This document shows positions 6,413-6,448 of a DNA stretch of 6,448 nt, in pieces (the first letter of the stretch is position 1; each line of letters starts with the position of its first letter). The notes beneath the pieces are model-generated. The model was not told the DNA's origin. It saw nothing but the letters and a program-made list of their open reading frames with translations, and made no database searches. The stretch comes from Acidobacteriaceae bacterium (GTDB lineage Bacteria; Acidobacteriota; Terriglobia; Terriglobales; Acidobacteriaceae), in the NCBI GenBank assembly GCA_003140785.1, contig PLKY01000434.1, forward strand, positions 9,898 through 16,345. Direction: 5' to 3'. The translations under genes were made by a program, and so were the position numbers.

Positions 6413-6448
6413 AAGTGGCTTTTCCTTCCGGGGTCCCCAGCGACAGGT
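6413..6448. repeat. Second copy of the interrupted palindrome, cut by the window end
   Basis: The last 36 bases repeat the left half of the 3733 palindrome: AAGTGGCTTTT, then CCGGGGTCCCCA, then ACAGGT, in the same orientation. Differences are a 3-bp deletion in the internal loop, a T-to-C change at the end of the T-run and two substitutions in the inner stem (CGG to GCG). The right half lies beyond the window. Confidence 0.75.

Overview
The window looks like a piece of an Acidobacteriota chromosome (class Terriglobia or a close relative). Three things point there: a large duplicated FtsX/MacB-type permease without its own ATPase, of the kind called acidobacterial duplicated orphan permease (ADOP); a tiny basic protein of a type I associate with that phylum; and several palindromic intergenic repeats that I recall from such genomes. 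The DNA is GC-rich and the genes are separated by repeat-bearing spacers. The taxonomic call rests on recognition, not on a search.

Layout. Positions 1-756 (+) hold the 3' end of a gene that begins before the window; its product is not firmly recognised, with a weak resemblance to the C-terminal part of GH115-like glycoside hydrolases. Positions 757-1124 are non-coding, with four short hairpins in series (767-886) and an operator-like inverted repeat (965-980). Positions 1125-3620 (+) encode the 831-residue ADOP permease. Positions 3621-4042 are a convergent spacer with a large interrupted palindrome (3733-3804) and a second repeat-like motif (3876-3890). Positions 4043-4273 (-) encode a 76-residue, Lys/Arg/Ala-rich protein. 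Positions 4356-6221 (-) encode a secreted GH2 enzyme, most like beta-glucuronidases. Positions 6222-6448 are upstream DNA with a tentative promoter and, at the very end, a second copy of the left half of the 3733 palindrome.

Functional picture. The GH2 enzyme carries a signal peptide, both catalytic glutamates and the Asn-x-Lys motif associated with glucuronate recognition, so it probably trims glycosides outside the cytoplasm. If the partial first gene is GH115-like, the locus would have a glucuronoside or plant-polysaccharide theme, but that is tentative. The permease is probably an independent envelope export or efflux component. No complete new defence, CRISPR or mobile system is visible. 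The most unusual content is the structured repeat DNA: two same-orientation copies of one palindrome bracket the GH2/small-protein block, and a cluster of evenly spaced hairpins follows the first gene.
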